A stretch of DNA of 33,690 nucleotides from an uncultured Spiribacter sp. (GTDB taxonomy: Bacteria > Pseudomonadota > Gammaproteobacteria > Nitrococcales > Nitrococcaceae), in NCBI GenBank assembly GCA_913056145.1, contig CAJXMI010000014.1:1-33690 (forward strand), in the 5' to 3' direction. Position numbers and translations under genes: made by a program. The notes under the pieces were generated by a model, which saw nothing but the letters and a program-made list of their open reading frames with translations, was not told where the DNA came from and made no database searches. Below are positions 28,889 to 33,690 of this stretch, piece after piece. Each line of letters starts with the position of its first letter. Position 1 is the stretch's first letter.

Positions 28889-30061
28889 TTACATGTTCAG
28901 CCGGCCCGGGAAGAAGTGGTCATAGGCGAGCTGCAGGTCGGGCTGGTTCATCAGCTCGTAGAACACCGTCCGCTCGACCCACTCCTTCTGGCTCTCCATG
29001 ACCCGACGCATGAAGCTGTCCTCTTCCAGCGTGGGAATCAGTGTGCTCCAGGCCTCGAGCTGGGCGGCAAGGATTTCATCCGAGGTGCGATGGACGGTCA
29101 CGCCCGACTCGGTCTGCAGGGACTGCAGGTCGGCCGAGTAACGATCCAGTGCCGATGCCGTGTTCGACGTCGACGCCGCCTCGACCGCATGGATGAGAAT
29201 GGCCTGCAGATCGTCATCCAGGCTCTCGAGCATGTCGCGGTTGAACAGCCACTCGAAGGACTCACTGGCCTGGTGGTAGGAGCCGAGGTAGTAGTTCTTG
29301 GCCACATCCTGCGCACCGAAGTCGCTGTCGGACGACGGGTTATTGAACTCGAACGCGTCGATGACGCCACGCTCCATGGCCGGCACGATCTCGCCGCCCG
29401 GGAGCTGCGCAACCGCCATGCCCATTTCCTGGAGCAGATCGGCCGCGAGGCCCACGGTGCGGTACTTCAGGCCCTGGATGTCCTGCACGGAGGTGACATC
29501 GGCATCCTTGAACCAGCCAAAGGGCTGGGATGGCATCGGGAAGCCAAACATGCCCACCACGTTCAGGCCCATGATGTCCTGCGTGAGCTCGCGGTAGAGC
29601 TCGCGGCCACCACCGGCATACCACCAGGCCATCATGTTGTTGGCGTCACCCCCCCAGACCGGGCCGGTGCCGAACAGTGAGGCGGCCTTGTTCTTGCCAT
29701 ACCAGTAGACCGGCACATCGTGGCCGATATCGAGGATGCCGTCGCTGACGGCGTCCATGACCTGGAATGCCTTGACGATGGCGCCCGCCGGCAGCAGGTC
29801 GATCTGGATGCGCCCACCCGACATGCTGTGCACGCGATCCACGTACTCGCGGGCAAAGTCGTTCCAGATGTTGCCGCCGCCCCAGGCGGTCTGCATCTTC
29901 AGGACAATCGGCGACTGCGCATTGACGTAAGGGGCGCCCATGATCGTGGTGCCGGCGGCAACACCACCCGCTGCCACGAGGCCGCCCTTCAGGAACTTCC
30001 GGCGCGAGCTGTCCGGCCCGCTCATTTCGCTCTTGACGTTATCAACCTTCGATTCGGTCAT
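28889..30061 (-). CDS. dctP: TRAP transporter substrate-binding protein (DctP family), Tat signal
   Basis: This 390-residue periplasmic receptor begins with a twin-arginine signal, SRRKFLKGGLVAAGGVAAG (19-37), cleaved near VNAQS (about 49). The mature part has GHDVPVYWYGKNKAASLFGTGPV and RGVIDAFEFNNPSSDSDFG. Both recall the TakP-like branch that binds 2-oxo or hydroxy monocarboxylates, though here the usual E-W pair reads E-F. The substrate assignment is inference. ATG 30061 has GGAGGAGAG upstream; the track start at 30163 does not. Export by Tat implies folding, perhaps with a bound ligand, before secretion. Confidence 0.92.
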   Translation of the reverse strand: MTESKVDNVKSEMSGPDSSRRKFLKGGLVAAGGVAAGTTIMGAPYVNAQSPIVLKMQTAWGGGNIWNDFAREYVDRVHSMSGGRIQIDLLPAGAIVKAFQVMDAVSDGILDIGHDVPVYWYGKNKAASLFGTGPVWGGDANNMMAWWYAGGGRELYRELTQDIMGLNVVGMFGFPMPSQPFGWFKDADVTSVQDIQGLKYRTVGLAADLLQEMGMAVAQLPGGEIVPAMERGVIDAFEFNNPSSDSDFGAQDVAKNYYLGSYHQASESFEWLFNRDMLESLDDDLQAILIHAVEAASTSNTASALDRYSADLQSLQTESGVTVHRTSDEILAAQLEAWSTLIPTLEEDSFMRRVMESQKEWVERTVFYELMNQPDLQLAYDHFFPGRLNM

Positions 30062-30148
30062 CGCTTCTCTCCTCCGGTTTCTAAATGACACCTTGTTCGG
30101 GTGCGTCATCAAGACCAAACCGCGGGGTTCCGTCCACACCCGCGCGGT

Positions 30149-30181
30149 AATTGGTCTGGCCAAAAGATCAGATCATATCTG
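30149..30181 (-). promoter_or_regulatory. Candidate promoter and GntR/FadR-type operator of the TRAP operon
   Basis: TATGAT (minus strand, 30177-30172; 5 of 6 bases) is a likely -10, embedded in the palindrome CAGAT-CAT-ATCTG (30169-30181). Just downstream, AATTGGT-CTG-GCCAAAA (30149-30165) matches the AATTGGT-N3-ACCAATT pattern of PdhR/LldR-type regulators at 11 of 14 bases. A start near 30165 would place the site at +1 to +17. No good -35 was found. Confidence 0.45.
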
Positions 30182-30183
30182 TT

Positions 30184-30214
30184 CCTGTGGCGCAAACACT
30201 TCATGCGCCACAGG
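30184..30214 (-). terminator. Hairpin following malate synthase G
   Basis: CCTGTGGCGCA (30184-30194) and TGCGCCACAGG (30204-30214) are perfect 11-bp arms around a 9-nt loop, 1 bp after the glcB stop. No U-rich tail follows, so it may be a transcript-end stabiliser or a factor-dependent stop. Confidence 0.55.
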
Positions 30215-30215
30215 C

Positions 30216-32390
30216 TCAACTGGCGCTGTCGCCCTTGAGCGCCCGCCGATGCGCATGCAGCAGCGGCTCGGTGTAGCCACTGGGCTGCTCCCGGCCCTTG
30301 AACACCAGGTCACAGGCCGCCTGGAAGGCAATGCCATCAAAGCCCGGCGCCATTGGCGTATAGGTGGGGTCAGCGGCGTTCTGGCGGTCGACCACGGCGG
30401 CCATGCGCTTCATGGCCTCGAGCACCTGCTCCTCGGTAATCACTCCGTGGTGCAGCCAGTTGGCCAGCAGCTGACTGGCGATTCGCAGCGTGGCGCGATC
30501 CTCCATGAGGCCCACGTCATTGATATCGGGGACCTTGGAGCAACCCACGCCATGGTCAATCCAGCGCACCACATAGCCCAGAATGCCCTGGCAGTTGTTG
30601 TCGAGCTCCTCGCGGATCTCGGCTTCGCTCCAGTCGGGGCTGTCGGCCACGGGGATGGTCAGCAAATCGTCCAGTCCAGCCCGCTGCGCGCCGGCCAGCT
30701 CGGTCTGCCGCGCGCGCACGTCGACCTGATGGTAGTGCGTGGCATGCAGGGTGGCAGCGGTTGGCGAAGGGACCCAGGCACAGTTGGCACCCGCGCGCGG
30801 ATGGCCGATCTTGGTGTCGATCATTTCCGCCATTCGATCGGGCATGGCCCACATGCCCTTGCCGATCTGGGCGTGGCCGGGCAGACCGCAGGCAAGCCCC
30901 GTGTCCACGTTCCAGTCCTCGTAGGCGTTCAGCCAGCGCGACTGCTTCATGGCGCCCTTGCGGATCATGGGGCCCGCTTCCATGCTGGTATGGATCTCAT
31001 CGCCGGTGCGATCCAGGAACCCGGTATTAATGAAGATCAGGCGCTCACGGGCCTCGCGGATGCAGGCCTTGAGGTTGAGCGTGGTCCGCCGCTCTTCGTC
31101 CATCACGCCGACCTTGAGCGTGTTGGCGGGCAGCCCGAGCACCTGCTCGACCCGGCTGAAGAGCTCGACGGTGAGCGCCACCTCGTCGGGCCCATGCATC
31201 TTGGGTTTGACGATATAGACGCTGCCCGAGCGGCTGTTGCCGCCCTCGCGCTGCAGGTCGTGCATGGCAATCATCGACGTGCACAGCGCATCGAGCATGC
31301 CCTCGGGGATTTCGTTGCCCTCGCCATCCAGCACGGCCGGCGTGGTCATGAGGTGGCCCACATTACGCACCAGCAGCAGGCTCCGGCCAGGCAGCACCAG
31401 GGCCTGGCCATTCGCGCCCGTATAGTGGCGGTCGGGGTTGAGCGTCCGGGTAACCTCGCGGCCCTGCTTGTAGAACGACTCGGTCAGGTCGCCACGCATG
31501 AGCCCCAGCCAGTTGCCGTAGACAAGCGCCTTGTCCTCGCCGTCGACCGCGGCCACCGAATCCTCGCAGTCCTGAATCGCGGTAACGGCCGACTCCAGGA
31601 CCAGGTCGCGCACACCGGCCGGATGCGTCCGGCCAATGGGGTCTTCGGGGTCGATGCTGATCTCGACATGCAGGCCGTGCCGGCAGAGCACCACCGCGGT
31701 TGGCGTCTCGCCGCCCGCAAAGCCGACGAATTGGCCGACGTCGGCCAGCGTGGTCTGGCCACCGGCCGCCAGCGTGACCTCGAGGGAATGTGCGCCGTCC
31801 CTGGCAACAACCCGGTAGGCCGTGACGTCACTGTGGCTGCCGGCCGCCAGCGGGAAGTTGGCATCCAGGAATGCGGCCGCCCAGGCCACGACCCGGCGCG
31901 CGCGCTCGGGGTTGAACGCCTTGCCGCGCTCGGCGCCGTCGGCCTCGGGAATGACATCCGTGCCGTAGAGCGCGTCATAGAGGCTGCCCCAACGCGCATT
32001 GGCCGCGTTCAGCGCGTAGCGCGCATTGTTAACGGGAACCACGAGCTGCGGTCCCGCCACCTCGGCGATTTCGCGATCCACGTTGGTGGTGGTCACCGGG
32101 AAGTCAGCGGGCGCCGGGCGCAGATAGCCAATTTCTTCGAGGAAGTTGCGATAGGCCGGCTCGGCATGCCGCCCGGGGTTATCGCGATGCCACTGATCGA
32201 TGCTTGCCTGCAGCGTATCCCGCTCGGCGAGCAGTGCCTGGTTGCGCGGCCCGAGGTCGCGGACGATATCGGCCAGCCCCTGCCAGAATGTGGCCGCGTC
32301 AACGCCCGTGCCCGGCAGCGCCTCGTTGACGATCAGCCCGTGAAGTGGTGACGCCACCTGCAATCCGGCCACCTGCACATACTCGCTCAT
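30216..32390 (-). CDS. glcB: Malate synthase G
   Basis: This 724-residue monomeric enzyme condenses glyoxylate with acetyl-CoA to give malate. The length matches E. coli GlcB (about 723), unlike the shorter AceB type. Catalytic and signature regions are present: [26 protein letters not shown], the acetyl-CoA/Mg segment [30 protein letters not shown] and [24 protein letters not shown] 32390 has GGAGG 5-6 nt upstream; the track start at 32429 is extra. It is transcribed towards the TRAP operon but separated by a hairpin, and is divergent from sthA. No isocitrate lyase lies in the window, so glyoxylate may also come from glycolate or imported compounds. Confidence 0.96.
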   Translation of the reverse strand: MSEYVQVAGLQVASPLHGLIVNEALPGTGVDAATFWQGLADIVRDLGPRNQALLAERDTLQASIDQWHRDNPGRHAEPAYRNFLEEIGYLRPAPADFPVTTTNVDREIAEVAGPQLVVPVNNARYALNAANARWGSLYDALYGTDVIPEADGAERGKAFNPERARRVVAWAAAFLDANFPLAAGSHSDVTAYRVVARDGAHSLEVTLAAGGQTTLADVGQFVGFAGGETPTAVVLCRHGLHVEISIDPEDPIGRTHPAGVRDLVLESAVTAIQDCEDSVAAVDGEDKALVYGNWLGLMRGDLTESFYKQGREVTRTLNPDRHYTGANGQALVLPGRSLLLVRNVGHLMTTPAVLDGEGNEIPEGMLDALCTSMIAMHDLQREGGNSRSGSVYIVKPKMHGPDEVALTVELFSRVEQVLGLPANTLKVGVMDEERRTTLNLKACIREARERLIFINTGFLDRTGDEIHTSMEAGPMIRKGAMKQSRWLNAYEDWNVDTGLACGLPGHAQIGKGMWAMPDRMAEMIDTKIGHPRAGANCAWVPSPTAATLHATHYHQVDVRARQTELAGAQRAGLDDLLTIPVADSPDWSEAEIREELDNNCQGILGYVVRWIDHGVGCSKVPDINDVGLMEDRATLRIASQLLANWLHHGVITEEQVLEAMKRMAAVVDRQNAADPTYTPMAPGFDGIAFQAACDLVFKGREQPSGYTEPLLHAHRRALKGDSAS

Positions 32391-32424
32391 TGATGCCTCC
32401 TCACCCGCGAATTGAATTTTTGCT

Positions 32425-32441
32425 GGCACAGCCCCTGTGCC
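32425..32441 (-). promoter_or_regulatory. Stem-loop in the likely glcB leader
   Basis: GGCACAG and CTGTGCC form a perfect 7-bp stem with a 3-nt loop, 34 bp before the glcB ATG and just downstream of the predicted -10. It would lie near the 5' end of the mRNA and may affect stability. Confidence 0.4.
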
Positions 32442-32450
32442 CGGTCAGCT

Positions 32451-32494
32451 AACATAAACCAGTCGCCTGCCCGCTTAAAGGTGTGGTCGGACCA
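32451..32494 (-). promoter_or_regulatory. Putative glcB promoter with upstream TGGT-N3-ACCA operator
   Basis: TTTAAG (32479-32474) and TATGTT (32456-32451) are 17 bp apart, weak sigma70 boxes. Upstream at about -40 to -50, TGGT-CGG-ACCA (32484-32494) is a perfect inverted repeat of the FadR-type GntR kind, in a position suited to an activator. Weak core boxes fit an activator-dependent promoter. Confidence 0.45.
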
Positions 32495-32518
32495 AAATTC
32501 CCGCGGATTCACGGGGAC

Positions 32519-32527
32519 TGCTACCAT
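32519..32527 (+). promoter_or_regulatory. Putative extended -10 of sthA
   Basis: TGC-TACCAT has the TGn motif and 4 of 6 consensus bases. It would give a leader of about 32 nt containing AGGGG before the sthA start. Confidence 0.3.
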
Positions 32528-32565
32528 GGAGCGTGGCAATTCAGGGACAGGACAGGGGCTGGGCC

Positions 32566-33690
32566 ATGGCCAGAAATCACTACGACGCCATCGTTCTGGG
32601 CAGCGGCCCGGGGGGCGAGGGCGCGGCGATGAAGCTTGCCAAGGGCGGGCGCTCGGTTGTGATGATCGAGCGCCACCGTGAGGTAGGCGGCGGCTGCACG
32701 CACTGGGGGACCATCCCGTCAAAGGCCTTGCGCCACAATGTGCGCCGGCTTATGGAATACAACAGCTCGGCGCTGTTTCGCGAAGCAGGCGCACCCCGGC
32801 ATTTATCGTTCCCGACCATGCTGCGTCATGCGCGTCAGGTGATCGACCAGCAGGTCGGCCTGCGCAGCCGCTTCTATCAGCGCAATGACGTACCGGTTCT
32901 GCAGGGCAAAGCGCGCTTTGCCGATGCCCATACCATCGAGCTCGAGACGCCCGAGGGGCGAACCACCCGACTCACGGCCGATCACTTTCTGATCGCCACC
33001 GGGTCGCGGCCCTACCGCCCCGCCGATGTCGACTTTGCACACGATCGGATCTGCGACAGCGACCAGATCCTCGGGCTTGACCATACGCCACGCAACATCA
33101 TTATCTACGGCGCCGGCGTCATCGGCAGCGAATATGCCTCCATTTTTCGGGGGCTGGGCGTCAAGGTTGATCTCATCAACACCCGCGATCGCATGCTCGC
33201 CTTTCTGGACGACGAGATCTCGGACGCCCTGTCCTATCACCTCCGCGAGCATGGCGTACTCATCCGCCATCGCGAGGAATATGACCATATCGAAGCAGAT
33301 GACGACGGTGTCACGCTCGCGCTCACATCGGGCAAGCGCATCCGCGGCGACCTGTTGCTATGGGCCAACGGCCGCACCGGCAATACCGACGACATGGGGC
33401 TTGAGGCGCTCGATATCGTGCCCAACGGCCGCGGGCAGCTCGAGGTCAACGAAGACTTCCAGACCGCGCAGTCGCACATCTATGCATTGGGCGATGTGAT
33501 CGGCTACCCGAGCCTGGCCAGTGCGGCCTATGACCAGGGCCGCTATGCGGCCACGCATATGCTCGAGGGCGACTGCGACTATCGTCTGGCGCACGATGTG
33601 CCGACCGGTATCTACACGATCCCCGAGATCAGCTCGGTGGGGCGCACCGAGGGAGAGCTCACGGAGGCCCGCGTGCCCTACGAGGGGGGG
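32566..33690 (+). CDS. sthA: Soluble pyridine nucleotide transhydrogenase, partial
   Basis: This flavoprotein transfers hydride between NADPH and NAD+ in the cytoplasm. The first 375 codons are present and the gene runs off the right edge. The FAD-binding fingerprint [19 protein letters not shown] is near the N-terminus. [17 protein letters not shown] is the SthA form of the disulfide-reductase site, with one Cys replaced, which separates it from lipoamide dehydrogenase. The NAD(P)-binding loop [20 protein letters not shown] and the second FAD contact [17 protein letters not shown] follow. It is divergent from glcB. Confidence 0.93.
   Translation, partial: MARNHYDAIVLGSGPGGEGAAMKLAKGGRSVVMIERHREVGGGCTHWGTIPSKALRHNVRRLMEYNSSALFREAGAPRHLSFPTMLRHARQVIDQQVGLRSRFYQRNDVPVLQGKARFADAHTIELETPEGRTTRLTADHFLIATGSRPYRPADVDFAHDRICDSDQILGLDHTPRNIIIYGAGVIGSEYASIFRGLGVKVDLINTRDRMLAFLDDEISDALSYHLREHGVLIRHREEYDHIEADDDGVTLALTSGKRIRGDLLLWANGRTGNTDDMGLEALDIVPNGRGQLEVNEDFQTAQSHIYALGDVIGYPSLASAAYDQGRYAATHMLEGDCDYRLAHDVPTGIYTIPEISSVGRTEGELTEARVPYEGG

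Noticed and set aside
29940-32351. 803-aa plus-strand ORF
   Set aside because: It is antisense to malate synthase G and the start of dctP and has no domain signature.

Overview
The window is compact, GC-rich (about 65 percent by eye) chromosomal DNA from a gammaproteobacterium. The core gene order ftsK-lolA-rarA-crcB-serS, then aat-bpt-infA, clpA-clpS and mnmA-hflD is the arrangement known from Pseudomonas-like and Ectothiorhodospiraceae genomes. Short intergenic gaps, many 4-8 bp gene overlaps and acidic proteins point to a streamlined halophile, perhaps Spiribacter-like. That placement is inference and was not checked against any database. No rRNA, tRNA, CRISPR, insertion sequence, prophage or origin was seen. 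No gene-free stretch exceeds about 175 bp.

Layout. 1-827: a slipin (SPFH) gene cut by the left edge. 943-4974: a ferric-iron ABC transporter whose binding protein (-), ATPase (+) and permease (-) alternate strands, so each needs its own promoter. The gap between the binding protein and the ATPase carries Fur-like palindromes. 5110-8652: hisC, a MATE exporter, the queuosine-precursor transporter yhhQ and a small GNAT protein. 8671-14792 (minus): ftsK, lolA, rarA, crcB and serS as one co-directional block. 14866-20459: a FemAB-like acyltransferase translationally coupled to aat and bpt, then infA, clpA and clpS; this holds all the enzymes and the adaptor of the bacterial Leu/N-degron pathway. 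20557-25183: mnmA, hflD and acnA, ending in a textbook terminator.

25263-30061 (minus): a TRAP transporter operon (Tat-exported binding protein, small and large membrane subunits), an amidase and a 54-residue membrane protein, linked by overlapping start and stop codons. 30216-32390: malate synthase G (minus). 32566 to the right edge: the soluble transhydrogenase sthA, cut by the window end.

Most genes are standard core genes. The observations most worth following are: (i) the FemAB-like protein co-translated with two tRNA-dependent aminoacyl transferases of related fold, a candidate third member of the N-degron island; (ii) TGGT-N3-(A/G)CCA motifs, resembling operators of FadR-type GntR regulators, upstream of both the TRAP operon and malate synthase G, suggesting one regulon for uptake and glyoxylate assimilation; (iii) several genes (hisC, yhhQ, mnmA, ftsK) whose likely -10 box sits 6-8 nt before the start codon with no Shine-Dalgarno sequence, suggesting leaderless mRNAs; and (iv) the strand-scrambled iron transporter.
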